A DNA stretch of 64,000 nt from Ruminococcaceae bacterium YRB3002 (GTDB taxonomy: Bacteria > Bacillota > Clostridia > Saccharofermentanales > Saccharofermentanaceae): contig FMTG01000003.1 of NCBI GenBank assembly GCA_900099715.1, forward strand, positions 1-64,000. The letters are read 5' to 3'. A model generated the notes under the pieces. That model saw only the letters and a program-made list of their open reading frames with translations, had not been told where the DNA came from and searched no databases. The translations under genes were made by a program, and so were the position numbers. Positions 38,261-47,679 of the stretch are shown one piece after another. The number at the start of each line of letters is the position of its first letter. Within the stretch, counting starts at the first letter, position 1.

Positions 38261-39682
38261 TCAATACCCGATGTATATCCCTATAACGATAAAACCTATT
38301 ACGAGAACAAGATCAGTCACGAAGAGCGGGATGCTCTTCCTGATCCACTTGAGATAATTGACTTCTATCATCGTAAGTGCGATGAGAAGTACCGGTGACG
38401 TTGGGAATATGAGGTTCGTATAACCGTCAGCGAATGTATAGAGGAGCACCAGCATTGTTTTCGACAGCCCCACATTGACAGCGGACAGCATGCCCATTAC
38501 AAGTATCGCTTTCGCGGTGGATGATGACACGAAGAATTCGAGCACAAGGATTATGAGATATATCATCAGAGCGACCACAACAAGGTTAGGATCACGCGTC
38601 ACTTCATTGATCTTGTGGACGATCGTTGGAAGGACGGCACCCTCTTCGAAGATATATTTGACTGATGCTGCCATAGCGATGAATATGATCGTAGGTGCAG
38701 CCCCTGCCATTCCTCTTGCAAAGCTCTTCATGACGTGACCCGGCTTTCCTGATGCGATCAGTCCAGTGATGATCCCTCCCAGCAGATAATAGATTATGAG
38801 GATGACAACAGTATAATCGCGGAGGGATTCCAGCACAGAAGATACGATGACTATGACAACGGAAAGAATCAGGAATATGGCGTATGGAGTCCTGACCCTT
38901 CCCGCGTTATCACTATCGATATTACCGGACTTCTCGAGGCTCTGACGGAGCTTGTTATCGTGCTCATATGTCAGGCTCGAAGCCGGATCCTTGGACAGCT
39001 TCCGAACATATAGAAGAAGGAATCCGAATACGACGAGGAACATGACTACATAGATCACGAGCCTATACCAGATGTTTGTCATGGGACTGACGCCGATGAT
39101 CTCGGATGCGAGGATCACCGTGAAGGGATTTGTGATTGCGCTGGCAAATCCGAACCCGCATGAGACGATGCAGCAGATAAAACCGGTAAAGGAATCATAG
39201 CCCATGAGGACGCACAGTGACGCTACTACAGGCAGTAGCGGAAGCATCTCCTCGAACAGCCCCAGCATCGCTCCAAAGCTGTAGAACAGAATGCTCAGGA
39301 TAAGAAGGAACAACACCTTGTGGTTCCTGAACCGCGCGCTTACTGAACTAATGAGCGCCCGCGTTCCTCCGACGTCGTTCATGACCTGGAAAGCCGCTCC
39401 AATGGCCACCAGGAACAGGGACAATATGAACAGCTTAAGTCCGTCAGATGAGAAGAATACGAGGACCGGTGCAAAGATGCCCTTAAGGATCGGGACACCC
39501 GGTATGTCGCTCCGCTCGGTATAGACCTGATAATCCGTCGAGCCGTCAGGCTGCGTCCCGAACTGTCCGCCCGGGATGATATATGTCAGTACGACAGACA
39601 TGGCGATAAGGATCAGAAGGAGCCCTACGACCTGAATAAAAGCTTTCCTGGATATGCTTCCCGCGCTCTTGTCTTCACCCAT
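38261..39682 (-). CDS. YfcC family carrier (C4-dicarboxylate/amino-acid type)
   Basis: A 473-residue protein with about twelve membrane helices. Blocks VLTYIIPGGQF, FGAMLGLFEEMLPLLPV, GFGFASAITNPFTV and a late FADGYTNLIFPTSPVLL fit the YfcC branch of the DcuC-like superfamily. The substrate is unknown. The start is the ATG at 39682 (GGAGAGAAGG upstream), one base beyond the stop of the acyltransferase gene, so the two are coupled. Confidence 0.85.
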   Translation of the reverse strand: MGEDKSAGSISRKAFIQVVGLLLILIAMSVVLTYIIPGGQFGTQPDGSTDYQVYTERSDIPGVPILKGIFAPVLVFFSSDGLKLFILSLFLVAIGAAFQVMNDVGGTRALISSVSARFRNHKVLFLLILSILFYSFGAMLGLFEEMLPLLPVVASLCVLMGYDSFTGFICCIVSCGFGFASAITNPFTVILASEIIGVSPMTNIWYRLVIYVVMFLVVFGFLLLYVRKLSKDPASSLTYEHDNKLRQSLEKSGNIDSDNAGRVRTPYAIFLILSVVIVIVSSVLESLRDYTVVILIIYYLLGGIITGLIASGKPGHVMKSFARGMAGAAPTIIFIAMAASVKYIFEEGAVLPTIVHKINEVTRDPNLVVVALMIYLIILVLEFFVSSSTAKAILVMGMLSAVNVGLSKTMLVLLYTFADGYTNLIFPTSPVLLIALTMIEVNYLKWIRKSIPLFVTDLVLVIGFIVIGIYIGY

Positions 39683-39683
39683 C

Positions 39684-40871
39684 TTAAGTCCTTCTCTCCT
39701 CTGCCCTGACCTCATTGATGATATCCACGAGAAGCCCCCACCTTGCAACCTGGCAGGGATCACTTACCGGATAGAAATAGTATAGATCATCGTCGATATA
39801 TGTCTCGAACTCCTTACCGCAGGAGAATGGAAGCGCATAAAGTTCATTCATGGCGATCCTGATGCCAGATCCCCCGGACTCATACGTAAACTCATCGAAA
39901 GTAAGCCTGCATATTCCCTCCTCCTTGCGCCTGACCTTCCCGTCGCTTCCATATATCACGGTCCTTACATCAGTGCTTATATCTAACTTTCTGATATCCT
40001 TCCTCTCATTGTCCTTTATCAGGTCATACCACCCGCTTATGGTGCCGGGGTATCCGTCGAACCTGTACTCGTCGTTGAGGGTATATGATCTGCCGCAGGA
40101 GGAGCATGAGATAGTATTGCCCTTAGTCTTCATCTTATAGAGAGCCTTACACTCGGGGCACTGATAAAGGATATCGTGAAGTCCCTCAGCCTTATCCTTC
40201 TGAGGGTATCTGCACATGAGCTTCCTGTCAGCATCATTTGATATGGAAGATAATATGATCTCTTCCAGCTCGTCGTTGCTCATGGAAGCGAGCTCATCCT
40301 TCTTGATGACCTTTCTCACCTCGAGTTCTATGGGTGTCCTGTATCTCCTCTTCCTCCACTTGGGGTAGCTGTAATATGCGCCGTTACATCTAAGCAGTAC
40401 CAAGTCCACGCCAAGGCGCCTGTAGAAGCCTGCCCCGATCACAGGGATATTGTTAGTCCTTCCGTCAGGAGATAGTCTCCCTTCAGGATAGATCACCACG
40501 GGATATCCTTTGCTCAGGGTCTTCATTATCCGCACAGGGGTGGACATCTCGAGCTTGAACAGCTTCTTAGGGATCGTTCCGATATGTATCAGGAAAGACC
40601 CCGCCACGGGCCTGGTGCAGTAGTACTCATTGACCACATAAGCAGGCTTAGCTTTATTGAGCAACAGATCGAGATAGAAGAAATCAGTAAAGGCCTCGTG
40701 ATTACATAACACTACATATGGAGGATCTGCCTGATCGAGGAGTTCGCCGTTTAAGATCGTTACGTGCCTAGGGCCGTGCCATATGGAGACCAGGAGATTA
40801 CCGATCTTGCGGACAGGCGTGTCCGGTGTGTTCCCGTTCCCTTTGTGAACTTTATGTTTATTCTGCTCCAC
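39684..40871 (-). CDS. PlsC-type acyltransferase with zinc ribbon
   Basis: A 395-residue protein. The acyltransferase domain (about 30-200) shows NHEAFTD (HX4D) and YPEGRLSPDG. A four-cysteine ribbon (CPECKALY...CSSCGRSY, about 240-265) and an unrecognised C-terminal domain follow. Known PlsC proteins acylate lysophosphatidate; the extra domain makes the acceptor uncertain. It is divergent from the large permease at 40913. Confidence 0.82.
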   Translation of the reverse strand: MEQNKHKVHKGNGNTPDTPVRKIGNLLVSIWHGPRHVTILNGELLDQADPPYVVLCNHEAFTDFFYLDLLLNKAKPAYVVNEYYCTRPVAGSFLIHIGTIPKKLFKLEMSTPVRIMKTLSKGYPVVIYPEGRLSPDGRTNNIPVIGAGFYRRLGVDLVLLRCNGAYYSYPKWRKRRYRTPIELEVRKVIKKDELASMSNDELEEIILSSISNDADRKLMCRYPQKDKAEGLHDILYQCPECKALYKMKTKGNTISCSSCGRSYTLNDEYRFDGYPGTISGWYDLIKDNERKDIRKLDISTDVRTVIYGSDGKVRRKEEGICRLTFDEFTYESGGSGIRIAMNELYALPFSCGKEFETYIDDDLYYFYPVSDPCQVARWGLLVDIINEVRAEERRT

Positions 40872-40900
40872 CAGCCATTCCCCATATCAATCTTAAGTAT

Positions 40901-40912
40901 TATAATTATATT
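40901..40912 (+). promoter_or_regulatory. -10 element six bases before an ATG (leaderless-type start)
   Basis: TATAAT (40901-40906) is followed by six bases and the ATG at 40913. There is no Shine-Dalgarno. The same arrangement, with nearly the same sequence, precedes the gene at 47680. Confidence 0.5.
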
Positions 40913-43900
40913 ATGAATATTACTCTGGTCAAAGATTCTATCAGGAACATCACCAAGCAGTTGGTGTCATATCTGTCAGTCGTGATCATCGCAATGCTAG
41001 CAGCTACGATATTCCTGAGCATCAATTACTCGTCCAGGACGATCCAGGACAACGCCGACCGGTATTATGATTCATCCAACTACAGAGATCTGGAGATATC
41101 ATTCCTCTACCCTGCCGACCAGGAGATAATCGACATGATTGGGGCCATCAGTGAGGTCAGTGATGCAGAGGGTGTCCTTCAGTCCACATGCATCATCCGC
41201 ACGCCAATGCAGCACGCTGAAGTCGATGTATTATCATTGACCGAGAGGATCAACACTCCCATAGTACTCGAAGGCCGTATTCCTGAAGCAGATAATGAGT
41301 GCATCATCGAGAAGACCCTGGCAGAGAGGCTTAAGATCCAGATAGGAGATAAGGTTACCTTCAGCGAGCCCAACGGAGACCCCGTCGAACGCTTAAAGAT
41401 AAATGAGTTCATCGTAACAGGCTTCATGTATCACGGCGATACAGCCTGCTATGAAGAGGATGCCGTCGGCAACAGATATGTGCTCATCAAGGCAAGTGCT
41501 TTCGATAACGAGGGAATGAACGGCATGTTCAACAAAGCCCTCCTTAAGTTCAACGGAACGGAAGGCTTATCGAGGTTAGGCAACGATTACCTTAAGAAGG
41601 TAGATGAGACGCGTGAGAAGATCGCACCGGAACTGAACAGAATCTGTGAGCTGGCATATAACAACGTGGCTGACCAGTACAGGGCAGTTCTCTACGAGAA
41701 GAGCCAGGAGCTCGATGCTGCCAAGCTGGAGCTCGATAATGCAAGGCGCAGGCTCGATGAGGGCTGGGAAGAGCTCGCCACCTCCGAGGAGAAGCTCACA
41801 CAGGCCGAGGGAGAACTGAAGGACGGCGAACAGGAACTAGCTGATGCACGTGCTACGCTGGACGATTCCCAGAAGCTGATCGATCAAGCTGAGCAGGAGC
41901 TTAATGACGCATACCGCGAGCTTCAGTCGAGCCTTAACTCTCTTCAGAACGGTGAGGCGCAGATCGCCAGGAAGAAAGCAGAACTCGATGCTGCCAACAG
42001 GAAGCTCACCGATGCGCGTAAGCAGCTAGATGAAGCAGAGGAACTCCTGGCCACATATTCACAGCAGCTTAGCGATGGACGCACAGAACTTGCCGAGGCC
42101 CGTCAGAAGCTCGATGATGCTTATGTGACACTCACCGAGAATCAGGCAGAACTCGATTCGCATACTGACCAATTCAACCAGGTTAAGGCAGAACTGGAGG
42201 CTTCCACCGACAGGATCAACCAGATCCGCACCCCTGTCGCGACGATTCTCCATAAGGCTATGAAGTTCGTTATCGGAGATACAGCGGACAGGTTCGACTG
42301 GAGTCAGCTCGAAGTTCCGCTGGACATCGAGGATCCCGATGCAACACTGTCCAATTACATATTGACAGAAGATGTTGCAATCGACCTGACAAAGCCACTG
42401 TCATATAATATCTCTTCATTGCTGTCACTGTTGTCGTTAACTGACGATCAGTGGGGCGCGATATACAGGGCAACTACGGGAGCGCCTGATGAGCTTCCTT
42501 CAGGATATGATTCATGGAAGGCTCTTGCAGCATCCAAGATAGCCGACAAGTTCCTTGAACTGTACCCCGGATATAACGACCTCGTTCAAGATGTCACTGA
42601 CTGGGAGAACGGACACAAAGCAGTCGTAGCTTACCTTGCAGCATCAGCTGAACTTGAGGAAGGCTGGAACAAGTACTACGCCGCTCTTGATGAGTATAAT
42701 GAAGGTTCAGCTAGGCTCGATGAACTGCAGCAGGAATACGATCAGGGCGTGGCAGACTATAACTCCGGTCTTGCGGATTACAACAGTGGCCTGTCTGAAT
42801 ATAACAGCGGTCTTGCGCAGTACCGCCAAGCCAGGAATAAGCTAGACCGTGGCTGGGCACAGTATAACTCCGCAAGGGCTGAATACGACCGCGCTAACGA
42901 TGAGTTCAAGAGCAAGAAAGCAGAGTTCGATGAAGGCATGGCTGAGTATGAGAGCGGTCTTGCCAGATACGAAGAGGGCCTCGCAGAATATAACGACGGA
43001 CTTGCTCAGGCAGCAGCCGCCAGAGCAGAGCTTGAGGAACAGGAGAACAAATACGAAGACGGCTACAGTGAGTATGAGTCCGCTTCAGCTGCCGTGGAGG
43101 AGAAGCTCGATCTATTACAGATGTACAATAACACCAAGATGATATTCGGCATGCAGGAGAACGCATCATACAACATCATATACAGATGCAGCCATAACCT
43201 GAAAGATATCGGCATGACTTTCTCCCTGGTGTTCATCATCGTCGCCGCTCTCGTTATCTACGCTACTCTGGGAAGGATCGTCGAGGAGCAGCGCAAGCAG
43301 GTCGGCACCACAAAGGCATTGGGATTCTATAACAGAGAGATCATCGCAAAGTATATGATATTCGGACTCTCCGGCACTGTTATCGGAATGGGCATAGGAG
43401 TGTTCTTAGGATACAAGATCGTACAGCCCATCGTCATGAAGGGCTATGCACAGAACTTCGTGTATGGCGCCGGGGAATATGCTTTCGTGCTGCCCCTGAC
43501 GCTGATCGTGCTGGTCTTCGGCATCGTACTGTCCGCCCTCACGATATTATTCGCCTGCACGGAGCTCATCAAGAGTCCTGCCGTAATACTCCTGGCTGAT
43601 AAGACACCTCCGTTCATCCGCAATAAGAGTAATAAGTCGACAACACATATCTACACCAAGCTCCTCATACTCAACATGCTCTCGGACAAGAAGCGCGTCA
43701 TCGCCACTATCGCCAGCGTCCTCGGATGCTGTACGCTCCTGTGCGCAGGCTTTACTATCAGGTTTGCCGTGGAGCATGCCGTTGTAAACCAGTTCAAGGA
43801 GTATGAGAAGTACGACTACAAGATAAAGGTCAACAAAGAGCTTTCCGAGAATGCAGACGATCAGGTAAGGAGCTTGCTCGAGATCCACGGCGCATCCTTT

Positions 43901-44764
43901 GCTCAGATCGAGGACAAGTTCATACTCACCCAGTTCGAAGACCGCATGACAAGTATGGAACTCGTATGCGGCGATCTTGACGCCGTCGACAGCTTCTTCA
44001 CGCTCAACGATGCCAAGACCGGAGACCACCTCTTGTCTTCTACAGAAGGCATCTGGATCCACAAGAAGATGTCAGAGTATTACCACCTGTCTCCCGGTGA
44101 CCCTCTCACGATCTACTATGATTCCATGGAGCCCTACACCACCAAGGTAGCAGGCGTTTACGAGAACTACATCGGTTACTACGCATTTATTGATACTGCA
44201 TATTACGAGACGCTCTTCGGGCATGCTCCGTCCCATAACTGTTTCTTCGTTAATTACAACAAGGGTGACATAACGCCGCTCTCGATCGCGATAAATGCCG
44301 TCCCAGGCTTAGAAGAGTTCAAGAGCTCTGCAAAGATCGCAGAAGATTACAAGGAACAGGCATCCGCGCTTGATGCAGTATCCCTGCTCTGTATCGTTAT
44401 GGCAGCGCTCCTCGCTTACTTCATCCTTCTTAACCTGGTAGCCATGCTGCTGCATCAGAAGAAGCGCGAGATAATAACGATGAGGATCAACGGATTCTCC
44501 CTCGGACAGACTATCGGATACATCTCCAGTGAGTTCATCGCATCAACAGTGCTGGGCATCATCGGAGGGCTTCTCTGCGGTTCGCTCCTGGGCTACATCA
44601 TCCTGAACCTCATCGAGTCAGACCAGATAAGGTTCGACCGTTCGATCCAGTGGACCGGGTGGCTTCTGTCTGCACTCATCACAGCAATCTTCATGGTTCT
44701 CATTTGCGTGCCCACGCTGAGGAAGATCAAGTTCTTCAAGCTAAGTGATATGACTTCTGCTTGA
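40913..44764 (+). CDS. Very large FtsX/MacB-type permease with coiled-coil ectodomain
   Basis: 1283 residues. One membrane helix (about 18-38) leads to an extracytoplasmic MacB-like region. A long helical segment follows, rich in heptad-like repeats (KLELDNARRRLDEGWEELA...; later short tandem units such as DYNSGLADYNSGL). A first FtsX domain with three helices follows (VFIIVAALVIYATL...), then another ectodomain and a second FtsX domain near the C-terminus (LLCIVMAALLAYFILLNLVAM). No ATPase gene is adjacent, so the energising subunit is elsewhere. Such proteins move lipids, peptides or signals across the envelope, but the substrate is unknown. Confidence 0.85.
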   Translation: MNITLVKDSIRNITKQLVSYLSVVIIAMLAATIFLSINYSSRTIQDNADRYYDSSNYRDLEISFLYPADQEIIDMIGAISEVSDAEGVLQSTCIIRTPMQHAEVDVLSLTERINTPIVLEGRIPEADNECIIEKTLAERLKIQIGDKVTFSEPNGDPVERLKINEFIVTGFMYHGDTACYEEDAVGNRYVLIKASAFDNEGMNGMFNKALLKFNGTEGLSRLGNDYLKKVDETREKIAPELNRICELAYNNVADQYRAVLYEKSQELDAAKLELDNARRRLDEGWEELATSEEKLTQAEGELKDGEQELADARATLDDSQKLIDQAEQELNDAYRELQSSLNSLQNGEAQIARKKAELDAANRKLTDARKQLDEAEELLATYSQQLSDGRTELAEARQKLDDAYVTLTENQAELDSHTDQFNQVKAELEASTDRINQIRTPVATILHKAMKFVIGDTADRFDWSQLEVPLDIEDPDATLSNYILTEDVAIDLTKPLSYNISSLLSLLSLTDDQWGAIYRATTGAPDELPSGYDSWKALAASKIADKFLELYPGYNDLVQDVTDWENGHKAVVAYLAASAELEEGWNKYYAALDEYNEGSARLDELQQEYDQGVADYNSGLADYNSGLSEYNSGLAQYRQARNKLDRGWAQYNSARAEYDRANDEFKSKKAEFDEGMAEYESGLARYEEGLAEYNDGLAQAAAARAELEEQENKYEDGYSEYESASAAVEEKLDLLQMYNNTKMIFGMQENASYNIIYRCSHNLKDIGMTFSLVFIIVAALVIYATLGRIVEEQRKQVGTTKALGFYNREIIAKYMIFGLSGTVIGMGIGVFLGYKIVQPIVMKGYAQNFVYGAGEYAFVLPLTLIVLVFGIVLSALTILFACTELIKSPAVILLADKTPPFIRNKSNKSTTHIYTKLLILNMLSDKKRVIATIASVLGCCTLLCAGFTIRFAVEHAVVNQFKEYEKYDYKIKVNKELSENADDQVRSLLEIHGASFAQIEDKFILTQFEDRMTSMELVCGDLDAVDSFFTLNDAKTGDHLLSSTEGIWIHKKMSEYYHLSPGDPLTIYYDSMEPYTTKVAGVYENYIGYYAFIDTAYYETLFGHAPSHNCFFVNYNKGDITPLSIAINAVPGLEEFKSSAKIAEDYKEQASALDAVSLLCIVMAALLAYFILLNLVAMLLHQKKREIITMRINGFSLGQTIGYISSEFIASTVLGIIGGLLCGSLLGYIILNLIESDQIRFDRSIQWTGWLLSALITAIFMVLICVPTLRKIKFFKLSDMTSA

Positions 44765-44817
44765 TCGGGTCCAATTGCTGCGGACTGCCATGCGCCGCGC
44801 CGGATCGCAGTTCTTAA

Positions 44818-45015
44818 GTAAACCCTTTTTGTCGAAAAAGGCCTTCGGGGGTCTACCAAAATTGCTAAAAGTAAACCCCTAAGTGGCATATCAAAGCAAA
44901 AGGGTTTACATCGCATCAGCTGATGTAAACCCCTTTAGACTATTTTCGTTGATATGGGTTTATTTTCGCCCCGAGAAGTAAACCCCCGGAGGCAAAAACG
45001 GCAATTAAGGTTTAC
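44818..45015. repeat. Eight-site array of GTAAACCC in strictly alternating orientation
   Basis: Plus-oriented copies (GTAAACCC) start at 44818, 44871, 44925 and 44978. Inverted copies (GGGTTTAC or one base off) start at 44849, 44902, 44956 and 45009. Spacings run 31, 22, 31, 23, 31, 22, 31, giving four units of 53-54 bp whose intervening sequence is not conserved. A weaker copy may start at 45033. The central pair 44902/44925 forms a long hairpin, GGGTTTACATC/GATGTAAACCC, with TTTTGCTTT after it on the minus strand, so it may also terminate the 45049 gene. The whole interval 44765-45048 has no gene. Confidence 0.85.
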
Positions 45016-45048
45016 CGACTGCCCCGCCAAGCGTAAGCCATCTCGCCC

Positions 45049-47574
45049 TTATGCAGTAACTATCTTGCTCGCATCGCCCAGATTATGTCTCTCGGTAGCT
45101 TCCTGACGCATCTTGTACTTCAGGATCTTGCCTGCGGCATTCATCGGGAAACCATCAACAAAGTCCACATATCTGGGGATCTTATGCTTAGCCATATGTG
45201 TCCTTACGTAGTCCTTGATCTCTTCCTCGGATGAAGTCTCACCGGGCTTAAGGACAACTGCAGCAAGGATCTCTTCGCCGTAGTCGGCATCAGGAACACC
45301 GATTACCTGAACATCCTGGATCTTCGGGTGTGTATAGAGGAAGTCTTCGATCTCCTTGGGGTAGATATTCTCACCGCCGCGGATGATCATATCCTTGATA
45401 CGGCCTGTTATCTTGTAGTAACCGTCTTCAGGTCTTCTCAGGGCAAGGTCGCCGGAGTGCAGCCAGCCTTCCTCATCGATTGCTGCAGCCGTTGCCTCAG
45501 GCATCTTGTAGTAACCCTTCATGATATTGTAGCCTCGTGCACAGAACTCACCGGGGACACCGTCGGGACACTCCTCTCCTGTCTCGGGATCTACGATCTT
45601 TGTCTCAACACCGAAAATGGAAGGACCTACTGTATTGACACGCTGTTCAATGGTATCTGTGGTCTTGCTCATGGTAGTTGCAGGAGATGCTTCTGTCTGA
45701 CCGTATGTGATAACGATCTCAGGCATGTGCATCTTCTCGATTACTTCCTCCATCGTCTTGATCGGGCAGGGAGATCCGGCCATGATACCTGTTCTCATGT
45801 GTGAGAAGTCAGTTGAAGGGAAATTCTCATGTCCCAGCATAGCGATAAACATTGTGGGAACACCGTGGAAGCAGGTGATCTTCTCCTGGTTGATGCAGTG
45901 AAGACCTTTTCGCGGTGAGAAAGCAGTGATCGGTGACATCGTAACAGCGTGTGTTACCGATGCAGTCATGGCGAGCACCATGCCGAAGCAGTGGAACATG
46001 GGAACCTGGATCATCATGCGGTCAAAGCTTGACAGATCCATGCAGTCACCGATAGCCTTACCGTTGTTTACAACATTGTAATGTGTGAGCATAACGCCCT
46101 TGGGGAATCCCGTTGTTCCCGATGTGTACTGCATATTGCAGACATCGTGCTTATCAACTGTGCGGCGGATCTTCTCCACTTCGCTGTAATGAACACTCTC
46201 AGCCAGCTTGGGAAGGTCATCCCAGTGGAAACATCCCGGAACTCTGGACTCACATGTGATGACATTCTTCAGGACAGGAAGCCTTGCAGCCTCGAGCTTA
46301 CCGGGCTCGGAATCCTTGAGCTCGGGACAGATCTCGTTAAGGATCTGCAGATAATCGCAGTCCTTATACTTATCGATCATGACAAGAGTGCATGTATCGG
46401 ACTGTCTCAGAAGGTACTCGATCTCGTGGATCTTGTATGCGGTATTTACTGTTACAAGAACGCAGCCGATCTTTGTTGCCGCCCAGAAAGTAAGATACCA
46501 CTGGGGAACATTAGTAGCCCAGATTGCGATGTGATCTCCCTTCTTGCATCCCATTGCAAGAAAAGCTCTTGCAAGGTTATCAACATCATCCCTGAACTCG
46601 GGATATGTTCTCGTATAGTCGAGTTCCGTGTACCTGAAAGCGTACTGGTTGGGGAACAGTTCACAGATCTTGTCGAGAACATCCGGGAATGTCAGGTCGA
46701 TCAGTGTCTCCTTAGGCCAGGGATAGTATCCAGTACCTCTGTTATCCATCTGAAGATCTGTCTTCTGCTTAGGCTTGTATGCATCCATGAAGCCTGCGAA
46801 CTGCGGAACCACAATGTTTGCATCAAGAAGATCCCTTGACCATCTGTAAACCCATTCAAGAGTTACAAAGCCCTGGTAGTTGATGGAATCAAGCGTTGCA
46901 AAGCACTCCTTTATCGGCATATCGCCATAACCCATCATCCTGTAAACGACCTTGCCGTCTTCCATGACGCTGTCCTTAACGTGAGTGTATTTGATGAGCT
47001 CGCCAAGATTTGCAACAGTCTCTTCGGGAGACTCGTTCAGGAACCTGTACGGATGATGCATATCCCAGAGGGCAGCAACCTTGCGGCTGCCAATGGCATC
47101 TATGACTCTCTTGAGCCTCTTTGTGTCGCAGTAAACGCCATTCGTCTCCAGAAGCAAAGTGACATTGTATTCCTCAGCGATCTTTGCAAGCTTCTGCATG
47201 ATGCCGATAACTATGTTGTCATCGACTTCTCCTGCAGGCTGTGGATCACGGTCGCCAAGGACCCTTATATAGCTTGCGCCTACCTTGTTGGCAAGCTTTG
47301 CATATGCGGTAACCTCTTCGACTGCTTTCGCTTCATTAGCGGGATCGTTTACAACTACGCCGGAAGATAGACAGGAGATCTCTAGCTTTAGCTTCTTCAA
47401 CTTGGCGACTGTTGCATCGATATTCTCATCTCTGAACGGCGGAGCCTTAACAGAGAAAATGTCCTTACCAAGACCTCTGATCTCGATCCCGTCGAAACCG
47501 AAGTCCTTTGCCATAGAATAGATGTCCTGCCACGAGAAATCCGGGCATGCCAGTGTTGAGAAGCTTGTTTTCAT
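45049..47574 (-). CDS. Fusion of sugar-phosphate isomerase/epimerase-like TIM barrel and acyl-CoA synthetase
   Basis: 841 residues. The N-terminal domain (about 1-265) is a xylose-isomerase-like TIM barrel: FGFDGIEIRG, GASYIRVLGDRDPQ, LLLETNG, ALWDMHHPYR, YTHVKDS and FVTLEW carry the usual metal-site pattern of E, D/H, H and E. From about 280 it is an AMP-forming synthetase: YTSGTTGFPKGVMLTHYN, TYGQTEAS, GEFCARGYNIMKGYY, SGDLA, GRIKDMIIRGGENIYP and the catalytic Lys in AAGKILKYKMR. Both parts look intact. It activates a carboxylic acid to its CoA ester; the barrel may supply or modify that acid. No nearby gene reveals the substrate. Confidence 0.9.
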   Translation of the reverse strand: MKTSFSTLACPDFSWQDIYSMAKDFGFDGIEIRGLGKDIFSVKAPPFRDENIDATVAKLKKLKLEISCLSSGVVVNDPANEAKAVEEVTAYAKLANKVGASYIRVLGDRDPQPAGEVDDNIVIGIMQKLAKIAEEYNVTLLLETNGVYCDTKRLKRVIDAIGSRKVAALWDMHHPYRFLNESPEETVANLGELIKYTHVKDSVMEDGKVVYRMMGYGDMPIKECFATLDSINYQGFVTLEWVYRWSRDLLDANIVVPQFAGFMDAYKPKQKTDLQMDNRGTGYYPWPKETLIDLTFPDVLDKICELFPNQYAFRYTELDYTRTYPEFRDDVDNLARAFLAMGCKKGDHIAIWATNVPQWYLTFWAATKIGCVLVTVNTAYKIHEIEYLLRQSDTCTLVMIDKYKDCDYLQILNEICPELKDSEPGKLEAARLPVLKNVITCESRVPGCFHWDDLPKLAESVHYSEVEKIRRTVDKHDVCNMQYTSGTTGFPKGVMLTHYNVVNNGKAIGDCMDLSSFDRMMIQVPMFHCFGMVLAMTASVTHAVTMSPITAFSPRKGLHCINQEKITCFHGVPTMFIAMLGHENFPSTDFSHMRTGIMAGSPCPIKTMEEVIEKMHMPEIVITYGQTEASPATTMSKTTDTIEQRVNTVGPSIFGVETKIVDPETGEECPDGVPGEFCARGYNIMKGYYKMPEATAAAIDEEGWLHSGDLALRRPEDGYYKITGRIKDMIIRGGENIYPKEIEDFLYTHPKIQDVQVIGVPDADYGEEILAAVVLKPGETSSEEEIKDYVRTHMAKHKIPRYVDFVDGFPMNAAGKILKYKMRQEATERHNLGDASKIVTA

Positions 47575-47667
47575 GATATTGATCTCCTTTATAATAATAA
47601 AAATAAGCCAATGCAGATTTTAGCAGAAAATACCTGTATATTAAATAGGAATCTTCAGGACAAATGA

Positions 47668-47679
47668 TATAATTATAAA
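47668..47679 (+). promoter_or_regulatory. -10 element six bases before an ATG (leaderless-type start)
   Basis: TATAAT (47668-47673), six bases, then the ATG at 47680. No Shine-Dalgarno is visible. The context TATAATTATAAAATGAATAT closely resembles that at 40901. Confidence 0.5.

Noticed and set aside
44818-45015. CRISPR array or integron attC sites at the GTAAACCC array
   Set aside because: Only eight bases are conserved, orientation alternates at every copy, and neither cas nor integrase genes are near.
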